Positions 17,460-25,883 of a stretch of DNA of 64,000 nt are shown in pieces. The notes beneath the pieces are model-generated. The model had not been told where the DNA came from. It saw only the letters and a list, made by a program, of their open reading frames with translations, and did no database searches. Each line of letters begins with the position of its first letter. The stretch's first letter is position 1. This stretch comes from an uncultured Erythrobacter sp. (GTDB lineage: Bacteria > Pseudomonadota > Alphaproteobacteria > Sphingomonadales > Sphingomonadaceae). The position numbers and the translations under genes were made by a program. Where the stretch lies: positions 248,001 through 312,000 of the forward strand of contig CANMIS010000001.1 of the NCBI GenBank assembly GCA_947498065.1, given 5' to 3'.

Positions 17460-19783
17460 GGCAGGTGAATGATCGCAGCGGTCCCTGCGCCCTCTTCGCT
17501 TTGCAGATCGAACGTGCCGCCATGCGCCTCGATCAATTGCCGCGCGAGCGGAATGCCCAGCCCTTGGCGTTTTTCATCATCAGCGCCCGCAGTGCCCAGC
17601 GCGCGGGCGAGCTCTTCCGCGCTCATGCCTCGGCCATTGTCGGAAATCGCAATTTCTGCGCCCTTCCCCTTCGGCGCGATATTGATCAGGATTTTGCCAT
17701 CCTCCGGCGTGCCCGCGATCGCATTGTCGAGCAAATTGCCAAGCGCGCGTCCCAATTGCCTTGGATCGGCCTGAACAACGCAGCCTTTCTTGCCCCGCAG
17801 ATCGAGGCCCAATCCGGCGGTGACAATCGCGGTCTCGCGCTCCCGCACCAGCCCGGTGAGGAACGGCAAGAGATCGACCTCCTCCTTACTGATCGGCATC
17901 AGGCCAGCTTCGCTTTGCGAAAGGTCGAGCACGTTCTCAACTTGGTCGGTCAGGCGGCTAACCGAGTCGATAATGGCATCGACATACTCGCCCATTTGCT
18001 CGCTAACTTCGCCCGCTGCGCCGCTTTTGATGAGCTCAGCAAAGCCGCCAATCGAGGTCAGCGGCGTGCGGAATTCGTAGGACATATTGGCGAGGAAGCG
18101 CGCCTTCACGGTGTCGGCCTCTTCCAGCGCGATATTGCGTTCGCGCAGCGCGCGCTCCGCGTTTTCTGACGCGGTGATATCCAGCACCGTCAGCAAGCCA
18201 TTGCCATCGGGCAGCGGTACACCGGCAAATTCCAACGTGCGCCCGTCTTTCAGCGCAATCCGCCCGCCCTTTTCCTGACGATCCAGCGTCGCCGCACGCA
18301 CCACCGCGCTGATCGCCTGCGCTTGCCCGCGCTTCGCCAAATTCTCTCCGATCGCCTCAATCAGAGCCTCTGCACTGGGGTGCGTATCCAGAAACTCGCT
18401 GGTCAGGCCCCATGTGCCGGCAAAGCTGCGGTTCCACAATTGCAAAGAGCCATCGGGCGCAAAAATCGCCAGCGCTTCAAACAAGCTGTCGAGCGTGGCC
18501 GCGCGGGTGCGCAGCAAAGTGTCACGCGTCGCCGAGAGCGAGAGCTGCTCGGTGCGGTCCTCCGCAATCATCACCAGCCCGCCGTCCGGCATAGGCTGGG
18601 CCACGATCCGCAAGTGTGTGCCGCCGGGCAGCGGCCATGCTTCTTCCTGAGTTTCAGCCGCTTCAAACCATGCGGCATGCTCGCGCCGCCATTCCGGGAA
18701 ATCGCGCACTTCCGGGGTCAGCTTGCGCTCGCGCGCATCGGTCAGGAAACGGTCGAAGGAAATCGACCCGTCAAGCGAACCCTCGGTTAGCTCAAACAGA
18801 CGCCGAAGTGGCAGGTTGGCAAAGGTTAGGCGCTCGCTCGCATCAAACAGAGCAACGCCTGCGGACAGCTGATCCAGCATAGAGCGCTGAGCATCGCGGT
18901 AGGCGCTGAACTCGCGGCGCTCCTGCTCCTGCTCTTCAATGTCGATCGCATATCCCGCAACGCCTTCTGTGCCGAGCGGCAGATCGCTAACCCGCATACT
19001 GCGGCGCTGGCCGTGGATCGTGGCGGGCACGGTCCGTTCGATCTTGCCCTGCTCGCTCAGCGCTTTGCTGGCGATCTCGGACGGCGCTTCGCCATCGACC
19101 GGCTCAATCAATTCCAGCTGCCGTTTAACGACATCATTGGCATCGCTCGCCGCGACCGCATCGACATAGGCCTGGTTCACAAGTTGCAGCTTCATATCAT
19201 CGCCGCGGAACCACATCGGCATCGGCGCGGCCTCAATCAGGCCGATCAATGCAGCAAAATCGCTTTCCGCCCGCGCTGCCGCGCCGCGAAGGCGGTGCAG
19301 CTCTTGCTGGCTTTCAGAAAAGTCGAACACCCATACGAGCGCTGCGCCGCCAGGGGACACCTGCGGATCGGCCAAGGCCCCTTGCAGCGACAGGCTGCGT
19401 CCGGAGCCGGGCGGCGTTAGGGTGAATTGAAAGGGAGCTGCGCTTTTCTGCGTCCGGCGCACTTTCTCCGACAAATCCGCCAATTGCTCAGCCGAAAGCC
19501 CAGCGCCCTCGCCGCCGTCGAGCTCGCTTAGGAATTTGGGCATTGTCTCCAGCCCAAACCAACGCGCGAGCCGCTCTGGCGCTTCGATCCGGCCATCGAC
19601 CCGTACCAGCAGAGGCACCGCTGGCGCGACATCGAGCATCCGCTGCATCCGCCGCAGCGAGCTCTGCAAAGCGCCCGCGCGCCGGCTCTGGCCAGAGGCG
19701 CGCAGCATTAGCACCGCAGCGCCCACCGTCCATGCGGCGAGCACAAGGCCAATCAGAGCCAAAGCGGTGGGAGAAAATTCCAT
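17456..19783 (-). CDS. divL: DivL-type tyrosine pseudokinase, PAS-domain cell-cycle regulator
   Basis: A 775-residue protein with one N-terminal membrane helix (residues 7-27), several PAS-like domains and a histidine-kinase core. The phospho-acceptor box reads MSYEFRTPLTSIGGF: the usual His is Tyr at residue 569, encoded TAC and read directly from the bases. This is the hallmark of DivL, which in Caulobacter has Tyr550 in a 769-residue protein and controls CckA and so CtrA. The ATP-binding part looks intact: NLLDNAIAGTPEDG (N box), ISDNGRGMSAEE (G1) and GLGIPLARQLIEAHGG (G2). It heads the operon divL-tsaE-amgK-murU-addB-addA. A typical PAS sensor kinase would be the alternative without the Tyr. 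Confidence 0.9.
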   Translation of the reverse strand: MEFSPTALALIGLVLAAWTVGAAVLMLRASGQSRRAGALQSSLRRMQRMLDVAPAVPLLVRVDGRIEAPERLARWFGLETMPKFLSELDGGEGAGLSAEQLADLSEKVRRTQKSAAPFQFTLTPPGSGRSLSLQGALADPQVSPGGAALVWVFDFSESQQELHRLRGAAARAESDFAALIGLIEAAPMPMWFRGDDMKLQLVNQAYVDAVAASDANDVVKRQLELIEPVDGEAPSEIASKALSEQGKIERTVPATIHGQRRSMRVSDLPLGTEGVAGYAIDIEEQEQERREFSAYRDAQRSMLDQLSAGVALFDASERLTFANLPLRRLFELTEGSLDGSISFDRFLTDARERKLTPEVRDFPEWRREHAAWFEAAETQEEAWPLPGGTHLRIVAQPMPDGGLVMIAEDRTEQLSLSATRDTLLRTRAATLDSLFEALAIFAPDGSLQLWNRSFAGTWGLTSEFLDTHPSAEALIEAIGENLAKRGQAQAISAVVRAATLDRQEKGGRIALKDGRTLEFAGVPLPDGNGLLTVLDITASENAERALRERNIALEEADTVKARFLANMSYEFRTPLTSIGGFAELIKSGAAGEVSEQMGEYVDAIIDSVSRLTDQVENVLDLSQSEAGLMPISKEEVDLLPFLTGLVRERETAIVTAGLGLDLRGKKGCVVQADPRQLGRALGNLLDNAIAGTPEDGKILINIAPKGKGAEIAISDNGRGMSAEELARALGTAGADDEKRQGLGIPLARQLIEAHGGTFDLQSEEGAGTAAIIHLP

Positions 19784-19831
19784 ATTATGCAGCTATGCGG
19801 CGCAGGGCCGCGATGCAACGGGTGGCGCATG

Positions 19832-19871
19832 AAAAAGCCCCCGCAAATTCGTATCTTTGCGAGGGCTCTTT
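19832..19871 (-). terminator. Rho-independent terminator of ahcY
   Basis: On the minus strand a 12-base stem with one mismatch (arms 19856-19867 and 19836-19847) and an eight-base loop is followed by TTTT. It lies about 30 bases past the ahcY stop. Confidence 0.8.
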
Positions 19872-19896
19872 CAAATTTATCGATGAGTCGAAACGA

Positions 19897-21315
19897 TCAA
19901 TAGCGGTAGTGATCCGGCTTGAACGGTCCGTCTTTCGGCACGCCGATGTAATCCGCTTGCTTCTGGCTGAGCTGAGACAGCTGCACGCCGAGCTTTTCAA
20001 GGTGCAGCGCGGCGACCTTTTCATCCAAGTGCTTCGGCAAGACATAGACCTCGTTTTTGTACTCGTCCGCCTTGGTGTAGAGCTCAATCTGAGCCAGCGT
20101 CTGGTTGGTGAAGCTAGCGCTCATGACAAAGCTTGGGTGACCCGTGGCGCAGCCGAGGTTTACGAGGCGGCCCTTGGCAAGGATCAGCAGGCTATTGCCG
20201 TCCGGCATGGTCACCATATCGGTGCCCTCTTTGATTTCTTTCCAATCGTAATTGTCGAGCGCGGAGATTTGGATCTCGCTGTCGAAGTGGCCGATGTTGC
20301 ACACGATCGCCATGTTCTTCATCAACTTCATGTGCTCACCGGTGATCACGTCTTCATTGCCGGTCGCGGTGACGAAGATATCGGCGCGCTGGGCGCCCTC
20401 TTCCATCGAGACAACTTCATAGCCGTCCATCGCCGCCTGCAATGCGCAGATCGGATCGATTTCGGTCACCATCACGCGGGCGCCGCCATCGCGCAATGAC
20501 GCAGCCGAGCCTTTACCCACATCGCCGTAGCCAGCGACGCAAGCTACCTTACCGGCCAGCATTACGTCGGTTGCGCGGCGGATCGCATCAACCAGCGATT
20601 CCTTACAGCCATAAAGGTTGTCGAACTTCGACTTGGTCACGCTGTCATTCACGTTGATCGCCGGGAATGGTAGCTTGCCCTGCTTGCCGATCTGGTAAAG
20701 GCGCATAACGCCGGTTGTGGTCTCTTCAGACACGCCTTTGATAGCCTGCACGCTCTTGGTGAGATAGCCGGGCTTTGCCGCGACGAATGCTTTCAATGCG
20801 CGCTGGAATTCGATCTCTTCGGCGTTCGCTGGAGCAGGCATTTCCTCGCCCGCTTCGATCCGCGCACCCCACAACGCAAACATGGTCGCATCGCCGCCAT
20901 CATCGAGGATGAGGTTCGCGGTCAGGTCTGGATCGCTTTCAGTTGACCAATCGAAGATGCGGCCAACATAATCCCAATAGTCCGCCAGAGTTTCGCCCTT
21001 GATCGCGAACACTGGAATGCCCTGGTCCGCAATCGCTGCGGCAGCGTGATCTTGCGTGGAGAAGATGTTGCAAGTCGCCCAGCGCACTTCCGCGCCCAGA
21101 GCAATCAGCGTCTCAATCAGAACAGCGGTCTGGATCGTCATATGCAGCGAGCCAGTGATCCGCGCGCCCTTCAAAGGCTGCGCAGCGCCATATTCCTCGC
21201 GCAGAGCCATCAGGCCCGGCATTTCGGTTTCAGCAATGTGGATCTCGTCGCGGCCAAATTGCGCCAGCGCGATGTCTTTAATGATGTAGTCTTGAGTAGC
21301 GGCTGCGGTGGCCAT
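19897..21315 (-). CDS. ahcY: Adenosylhomocysteinase
   Basis: S-adenosylhomocysteine hydrolase, which removes the product inhibitor of methyltransferases and returns homocysteine to the methionine cycle. The 472-residue length is usual for the bacterial form with its extra loop. Visible marks are [16 protein letters not shown] near residue 55, [13 protein letters not shown] and the NAD-binding [12 protein letters not shown] near 260, and the C-terminal KPDHYRY. The ATG is preceded by CTAGGAG. It is a single-gene unit with its own terminator and a strong palindrome upstream, so it is probably repressed or induced by SAH or SAM level. Confidence 0.98.
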   Translation of the reverse strand: MATAAATQDYIIKDIALAQFGRDEIHIAETEMPGLMALREEYGAAQPLKGARITGSLHMTIQTAVLIETLIALGAEVRWATCNIFSTQDHAAAAIADQGIPVFAIKGETLADYWDYVGRIFDWSTESDPDLTANLILDDGGDATMFALWGARIEAGEEMPAPANAEEIEFQRALKAFVAAKPGYLTKSVQAIKGVSEETTTGVMRLYQIGKQGKLPFPAINVNDSVTKSKFDNLYGCKESLVDAIRRATDVMLAGKVACVAGYGDVGKGSAASLRDGGARVMVTEIDPICALQAAMDGYEVVSMEEGAQRADIFVTATGNEDVITGEHMKLMKNMAIVCNIGHFDSEIQISALDNYDWKEIKEGTDMVTMPDGNSLLILAKGRLVNLGCATGHPSFVMSASFTNQTLAQIELYTKADEYKNEVYVLPKHLDEKVAALHLEKLGVQLSQLSQKQADYIGVPKDGPFKPDHYRY

Positions 21316-21354
21316 GAGAGACTCCTAGGGGAATGTGAAATTGTTGGGTGCGCC

Positions 21355-21372
21355 CTAGCGTCCACCCGCTAG
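21355..21372 (-). promoter_or_regulatory. Small stem-loop in the ahcY leader
   Basis: CTAGCG and CGCTAG pair around a six-base loop, 40-57 bases upstream of the ahcY start. It lies between the operator-like palindrome and the ribosome-binding site. It is too small to be a known SAH riboswitch; its role is unknown. Confidence 0.35.
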
Positions 21373-21380
21373 ACAAGCAA

Positions 21381-21400
21381 ATATAAAGTTATCTTTATAT
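21381..21400. promoter_or_regulatory. Operator-like palindrome upstream of ahcY
   Basis: ATATAAAG and CTTTATAT form perfect eight-base arms around TTAT, in an otherwise GC-rich region, 66-85 bases upstream of the ahcY start. The size and AT content fit an ArsR-type repressor site. SahR, an ArsR-family SAH-responsive regulator of methionine-cycle genes in proteobacteria, is the natural candidate. The assignment is inference; no sahR gene is in the window. Confidence 0.65.
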
Positions 21401-21722
21401 GTGATCGCGGCGAACCCCTAGCGCTTGAATGAGCGTGCGCTGCGGTAAGCGGGGAATAGCGGTAAAGTGGTGGGCGGCTGCGCGGGGGCGTGCACAGCCG
21501 CCTCCCTTTGCGCCAGAGAAAAACCCGGCACGGGGGATGAGATCGATTGCTTTCCCAAATGAGATGAGTGCAACCCTGTTTCAACCTACCATGGCCGAGC
21601 CGCCTTTACAGAAGGCTGAACCAGCACAGTAAAGCCATCTTAAGCACGACATAGCGCTTGAAGCTGGCGGCGCGGGCATTAAATCATGGGCTCCAGTTCA
21701 CTCTTCAATAAAGGACAGCGCG
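21401..21722. other. Intergenic region between ahcY and the peroxiredoxin
   Basis: The two flanking genes are divergent, so this region should hold both promoters. Short open frames here have no coding character or ribosome-binding site. The right end carries AAGGA at a good distance before the peroxiredoxin ATG. I see nothing else beyond the ahcY palindrome just to its left. Confidence 0.5.
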
Positions 21723-22202
21723 ATGACGATTTCAGTAGGGGACAAGCTCCCAGACGTGGCTTTGGTAAAAGCAACCGCCGAAGGCCCGGAGCAAGTTCAA
21801 GCCGCAGACTATTTCGCGGGCAAGAAGGTCGCGCTGTTTTCCGTGCCCGGCGCGTTCACGCCAACCTGCTCGGCCAAGCATCTGCCTGGCTTTGTCGATA
21901 AGGCGGAAGAGCTAAAAGCCAAGGGCGTCGATGAAATCGTCGGCACGGCGGTCAATGATGCGTTCGTCATGGGTGCGTGGAACGATGCCGCGGGCAGCGG
22001 CGACATCACCATGCTGGCCGATGGCAACGCCGATTTTGCCGAGGCCGTCGGCCTGACAATGGATGGCAGCGGATTTGGCATGGGCAAGCGCGGACAGCGT
22101 TTCTCCATGGTCGTGAATGACGGCGTAGTCGAACAGCTGAACGTAGAAGACGGCGGCGAGTTCAAGGTCTCCAGCGCGGAATATATGCTCGGCCAGCTGT
22201 AA
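21723..22202 (+). CDS. Peroxiredoxin, Prx5 type, one cysteine
   Basis: A 159-residue thiol peroxidase of the Prx5 (hybrid Prx/redoxin) family, which reduces peroxides with thioredoxin or glutathione. The peroxidatic cysteine is Cys49 in FSVPGAFTPTCSAKHLP. There is no other cysteine in the protein, so resolution must use an external thiol. Typical Prx5 features follow, such as the WNDAAG segment and DGSGFGMGKRGQRFSMVV. The start is the ATG at 21723 behind AAGGACA. A strong terminator follows 23 bases after the stop, so it is a single-gene unit. Confidence 0.93.
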   Translation: MTISVGDKLPDVALVKATAEGPEQVQAADYFAGKKVALFSVPGAFTPTCSAKHLPGFVDKAEELKAKGVDEIVGTAVNDAFVMGAWNDAAGSGDITMLADGNADFAEAVGLTMDGSGFGMGKRGQRFSMVVNDGVVEQLNVEDGGEFKVSSAEYMLGQL

Positions 22203-22225
22203 CCAGCCGATCAATCCAAACGTAA

Positions 22226-22257
22226 AAAGGGCGCCCCGCAAGAGGCGCCCTTTTTTG
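22226..22257 (+). terminator. Terminator of the peroxiredoxin gene
   Basis: GGGCGCC (22230-22236) pairs with GGCGCCC (22245-22251) around eight bases and is followed by six T. The A-run before it also allows function on the minus strand. Confidence 0.88.
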
Positions 22258-22333
22258 TTGGCCAGGACCCGGACATTTCGCCGAGCCTATGCTTTGTGCC
22301 TCAGCCCCGCTCAATCAGAAATCCCGAAGTAAA

Positions 22334-22377
22334 GGGGCGGTTTGCAGCGGCTCGAAAGCCAAATTTCAAACCGCCCC
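22334..22377 (-). terminator. Long stem-loop past the adhesin stop
   Basis: GGGGCGGTTTG (22334-22344) and CAAACCGCCCC (22367-22377) are perfect 11-base arms, with a nested GGCT/AGCC hairpin in the loop. It begins about 90 bases past the adhesin stop. Read on the minus strand it ends in TTTACTT, a weak U-tract, so it may terminate or protect the adhesin mRNA. Confidence 0.5.
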
Positions 22378-22466
22378 ATCGCTTGGCAAGGTAGCTGCCG
22401 GTTAGAAACCGAACAGCCCCCTCGCCCGCGTCCCGATATTACTAGCGCACCGGCGCGTCAGTCCCC

Positions 22467-25190
22467 TCAGAACCCAAATGCCACGCCAGCCTGAGCGACC
22501 ACGGAGCCGTCACCTGTGTTTCCAGCGACCCCAGCTCCGATTGCAAAGCTGTCACTCACACGGCCAGTGAAGCTCGCTGCAAAGCCCTGCTGACCGCGAT
22601 AGGTCGCGATATTGCCCGCAATGGTGAAGGCCTTGTCCGGCATTGCGATGGCACTGCCGAGCGCAGCAGCGGCGGCGATCCCCCCGCTGGTGCTATCGCT
22701 TAGCTCCTCGAGACGGAAATCAAGATCCCGCACCCGCCCGCTGAGCGCATCAAACTGAGCAGTGGAAACCTGCGCGACTGCATTGAGAGCCACCCGCACG
22801 TTGTCGACCGAGGCGGCGGTGGCCACGCTCTGCCGGCCTAGTGTGCCGTTCGCGTCCACCGTTACAGCATCCACCGGACCCACCTGAGCCGCAGTACTCG
22901 CATCAATATCCCCGATACGAACCGATGATCCCGTGCCGCCCAGCGCAACCTGATTGGCCGCCGTCGTCACAGAGTTTGCACCCAACGCGGTGGAGCCTGC
23001 CTGCCCAGCATTGGCGTTAAAGCCGATCGCAGTTGAGTTCACCCCGGTCGCATCAGAGCGCGAGCCAAAGGCGCTGCTTTGCAAAGCGGTTGCCTGCGTT
23101 GATTGCCCGGTTGCCACGGCCAGAATACCGCCAGCATTCGCGCCTTGGCCAATTGCTGTCGCAGCGGTCTGCTCGGCTCTTGCAGCCGAGCCGATTGCAA
23201 CCGAGGCAAGGCCAAGCGCACCCGCCTGAGAGCCGATCGCTGTCGCCTGATCAGCGCCAGTCTGGGCGTTAAAGCCGATTGCACTGGCCAGCCGATTGGC
23301 CACCGTGACACCTTGACCAATCGCGGTCGCCTGCTGGCCAGTGGCCCGCGCGCCGTTCCCAATCGCGGTGGCTGACAATTGCGTCGCCAGCGAATTTGCA
23401 CCCAAAGCAATCGTCTGATCCGCACTCGCGCTCGACGCCGAGCCCAAAGCCACCGCTCCATCCGCACTCGCTTCAGAACCCGAGCCCAGCGCGATGGAGC
23501 CGGCTCCGGTCGCGCTCGAACGCGCAGCACCGGCAAAGCTGTTTTCACCGGTCGCATCTGCAAAAAGACCAAACGCCACCGCGTTTGTGCCCGTCGCAAA
23601 TGCTCGGTCGCCAATCGCCACCGCGCCATCGGCCGTCGCATCTGCGTCGAAGCCCACCGCCACCGCGCGATCGGCCGTTGCATCTGAGCGTCGGCCAATC
23701 GCCACCGCGCCTGTGGCCGTCGCTTCTGCAAAAACGCCAATCCCCACCGCGCCCTGGGCCGTCGCATCTACTCTGTCGCCAAGCGCCACCGCGCCATCGC
23801 CCGTCGCTGATGACAATAGGCCAATCGCCACCGCGCCTTCGGCTGGAGTTTCTTGACCTGCGCCAGTGACGGCTTGGGCGCCCAATCCAATAGCAATCGC
23901 GCCGACCGCCGTCGCCTGCGCGCCTGTAGTGTCTGCAATGCCTCCATCTCCGCCGATCGCAATGGCCCCTAAGGCGCTTGCTCCCGCACTTTCGCCAAGC
24001 GCCACCGCGCTTTCGCCCGTCGCATCTGCTGCATCGCCAATCGCCACCGCGCCATCGGCCCTCGCTTGTGCAAAAGAGCCAATCCCCACCGCGCCATCGG
24101 CCCTCGCATCTACTTGATCGCCAATCGCCACCGCGCCATCGGCCGTCGCTTGTGCAAAAGAGCCAATCCCCACCGCGCCATCGGCCATCGCGTCTACTTG
24201 GTCGCCAATCGCCACTGCGCCAGTAGCCGTCGCCTCCGTCAAACGCCCTATAGCAATCGCACCAAAGGCTGAAACTGCTTGATCTGCGCCAGTAACGACT
24301 TGTGCGTCCAGACCAATAGCAATCGCGCCGAGCTCAGTCGCCTGCGCGCCTGTAGTGTCTGCATCGTCTCCATCTCCGCCGATCGCAATGGCCCCTTCGG
24401 CGCTCGCTCCCGACTGCGAGCCAATGGCAATCGCAGCAGTGCCGGCTGCAATAGCCGAGTCTCCGTTAGCAACTGCCCTTGAGCTGGCCTCGGAAAAAGC
24501 GCCCAGTGCAACAGAACGCACGCCTGTGGCGCTTGAGTCAAAACCGATAGCAGCCGAATTGTTGCCCGCCGCATTGGCATTTTGGCCAAGTGCAATTGCT
24601 TGAATGCCTGTCGCATCAGAGCCTCCTCCAAGCGCGGTGGCACCGTTTGCAGACGCATTGGCATCTTGGCCAAGTGCAATTGCTTGAGTGCCAGATGCAG
24701 CAGAGCCTCCTCCAAGCGCGGTGGCACCGGTTGCGGACGCATTGGCAAGTTGACCAAGCGCAATTGCTTGAAAGGCACTTGCATCAGAGTCTTGTCCAAT
24801 TGCTGTGGCTGTGGCTAGGGCACGAGCGGCATGCCCGAGCGCTGCACCATCGGTTTGGGCAAAAGCGCTGCGTCCAACTGCTGTGCCTCGGTCTCCGTTC
24901 ACCACTGCAGAAACGCCGACCGCAGTGGCATCCACAGCGCCGTCTCTTGTTTGTGCGAACGTGCCTATAGCCGTTGAGCGGTCGTTATCAGCCACTGCAG
25001 CATGGCCAACCGCTGTTGATTCATCGCCTTCCGCCCTGGCAGCCCCTCCGACGGCTGTGGAATTTTCGCCGTTGGCGTTTGCATTCGTGCCAACCTGTGT
25101 TGACTGAGCCGCGGCGGGTGCGGGCTGGAATGTCAGCGCGGCGATGGTTGCACTGGCTGCAGCGGTCGAAAGTAGAGTTAGCTTTTTCAT
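22467..25190 (-). CDS. YadA-like trimeric autotransporter adhesin
   Basis: A 907-residue outer-membrane surface protein of the type Vc (trimeric autotransporter) class. A signal peptide of about 29 residues (MKKLTLLSTAAA to PAPAAAQ) leads into a very long head, residues about 30-745, built of some fifty 14-residue repeats of the form xAxAxGxxAxAxG. A neck-like segment (NQVALGGTGSSVRIGDI), a short coiled stalk (about 790-832) and a C-terminal beta-anchor ending AGVAFGF complete it. The head contains a larger internal duplication, residues 266-356 and 408-498. The stalk is short for the family. The start is the ATG at 25190 behind AGGGAAT. It should form trimers and mediate attachment; the ligand is unknown. 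Confidence 0.92.
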   Translation of the reverse strand: MKKLTLLSTAAASATIAALTFQPAPAAAQSTQVGTNANANGENSTAVGGAARAEGDESTAVGHAAVADNDRSTAIGTFAQTRDGAVDATAVGVSAVVNGDRGTAVGRSAFAQTDGAALGHAARALATATAIGQDSDASAFQAIALGQLANASATGATALGGGSAASGTQAIALGQDANASANGATALGGGSDATGIQAIALGQNANAAGNNSAAIGFDSSATGVRSVALGAFSEASSRAVANGDSAIAAGTAAIAIGSQSGASAEGAIAIGGDGDDADTTGAQATELGAIAIGLDAQVVTGADQAVSAFGAIAIGRLTEATATGAVAIGDQVDAMADGAVGIGSFAQATADGAVAIGDQVDARADGAVGIGSFAQARADGAVAIGDAADATGESAVALGESAGASALGAIAIGGDGGIADTTGAQATAVGAIAIGLGAQAVTGAGQETPAEGAVAIGLLSSATGDGAVALGDRVDATAQGAVGIGVFAEATATGAVAIGRRSDATADRAVAVGFDADATADGAVAIGDRAFATGTNAVAFGLFADATGENSFAGAARSSATGAGSIALGSGSEASADGAVALGSASSASADQTIALGANSLATQLSATAIGNGARATGQQATAIGQGVTVANRLASAIGFNAQTGADQATAIGSQAGALGLASVAIGSAARAEQTAATAIGQGANAGGILAVATGQSTQATALQSSAFGSRSDATGVNSTAIGFNANAGQAGSTALGANSVTTAANQVALGGTGSSVRIGDIDASTAAQVGPVDAVTVDANGTLGRQSVATAASVDNVRVALNAVAQVSTAQFDALSGRVRDLDFRLEELSDSTSGGIAAAAALGSAIAMPDKAFTIAGNIATYRGQQGFAASFTGRVSDSFAIGAGVAGNTGDGSVVAQAGVAFGF
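23697..23969 (-). repeat. Adhesin long internal repeat, copy 2
   Basis: Codons 408-498 of the adhesin: GAIAIGGDGG, DTTGAQAT, GAIAIGL, GAVGIGVFAEATATG. The unit is the second copy of the 91-codon block seen at 24123-24395. Confidence 0.7.
24123..24395 (-). repeat. Adhesin long internal repeat, copy 1
   Basis: Codons 266-356 of the adhesin: GAIAIGGDGD onward through DTTGAQAT, GAIAIGL and GAVAIGD. It matches copy 2 142 codons later in order and in most residues, and lies on top of the general 14-residue head repeat. Confidence 0.7.
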
Positions 25191-25226
25191 GTTTAATTCC
25201 CTGTCTTGCGTGTGTTGTTCACATTC

Positions 25227-25344
25227 AAGACGAGGCGCTTTTGGTTGCTCCCCATATAGGAGAGCGGCCCAATGAGGCGTGACCAATTGGCGGGATCGTA
25301 CGTTCACCAATCAGCCACACCTCACCGGCAGGGCGCCTCGTCTT
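25227..25344. repeat. 12-base inverted repeats flanking a 94-base segment
   Basis: AAGACGAGGCGC at 25227-25238 and its exact reverse complement at 25333-25344 flank 94 bases, 37 bases upstream of the adhesin ATG. The inner segment includes palindromes CCAATTGG (25283-25290) and CGTACG (25297-25302). It may be an invertible element or a long mRNA leader stem. Confidence 0.6.
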
Positions 25345-25367
25345 CACGATAGGTGATGACAGGCGAC

Positions 25368-25410
25368 CGTTGTAATGAGCGTTGTAAAAGCGTTGTAAAA
25401 AGCGTTGTAA
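25368..25410. repeat. Four CGTTGTAA direct repeats with near-helical spacing
   Basis: Copies begin at 25368, 25380, 25391 and 25403, so they are 11 or 12 bases apart, about one DNA turn. All would face the same side of the helix. They lie 178-220 bases upstream of the adhesin start and read TTACAACG on its coding strand. They look like a cooperative regulator-binding array. Confidence 0.6.
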
Positions 25411-25760
25411 TTTGCGTTTTTGGCCACTTTTTTTGCGAAAAATGGGCTTTTTTTGGATTTTGGCGCGATTTTGGCCGAATTTTCTCTGGCCAAAGCGAAT
25501 CACTGCAAGGCCGCGCGAATCATCTGCGACACCTTCAAATTGGGCAAAATGCGGCGCAGGTTTGGACGCTTCGTGAAACCCATCGGTCTGCCATCCAGAG
25601 AGCCCGCAAACGAACACTCCGAATTTTCCTACCAGAGCGGCTTGCGCTAATCCGGTCGCGGCTCTTTTTCATCGTGAGTGTCAGTCAATATCGGCAGCGT
25701 GTTTGCGTCCCACGGGGCATTATTGCGCGTGCTTAGGACACGCCAAATGCGCGCAAATCC

Positions 25761-25832
25761 CAAAAGTCACAACGTCACGTTGCATTTTGCGCGTAAAGCT
25801 CTGGGAACAAGCGTTTTTGCGCAAAAGTCACA
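25761..25832. repeat. CAAAAGTCACA direct repeat pair and a CAACG/CGTTG palindrome
   Basis: CAAAAGTCACA occurs at 25761-25771 and 25822-25832. Overlapping the first copy is CAACG-TCA-CGTTG at 25770-25782, whose arms share CGTTG with the array at 25368-25410. Function unknown. Confidence 0.4.
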
Positions 25833-25883
25833 GATTCGAAAAACGCAAATGCGTTCCAGCGCGGCTCGGAGCCTTGCTAAAGC

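Larger units (their letters stand above)
25191..25883. other. Gene-free, AT-rich region upstream of the adhesin
   Basis: Almost 700 bases lie between the folE stop and the adhesin start. Open frames of up to 130 codons cross it on both strands, but they are rich in K/R/Q/F runs, have no ribosome-binding sites and match nothing I know, so I do not call them. The region holds a 12-base inverted repeat pair, four spaced CGTTGTAA repeats, long T-runs (25425-25455) and two CAAAAGTCACA copies. It looks like the control region of the adhesin gene. Confidence 0.6.

Noticed and set aside
21316..21430. SAH or SAM riboswitch upstream of ahcY
   Set aside because: The leader is short and only a six-base hairpin and an operator-like palindrome are visible. 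I cannot see the conserved core of a known SAH or SAM riboswitch class.
23697..24800. CRISPR-like periodic repeats
   Set aside because: The 42-base periodicity is codon-phased (14 residues) inside the adhesin reading frame. There are no constant repeats with unique spacers and no cas genes.
25225..25736. Two open frames (130 and 127 codons, opposite strands) in the gap upstream of the adhesin
   Set aside because: They contain low-complexity K/Q/R/F stretches produced by T- and A-runs and overlap the repeats. No ribosome-binding site and no family likeness.
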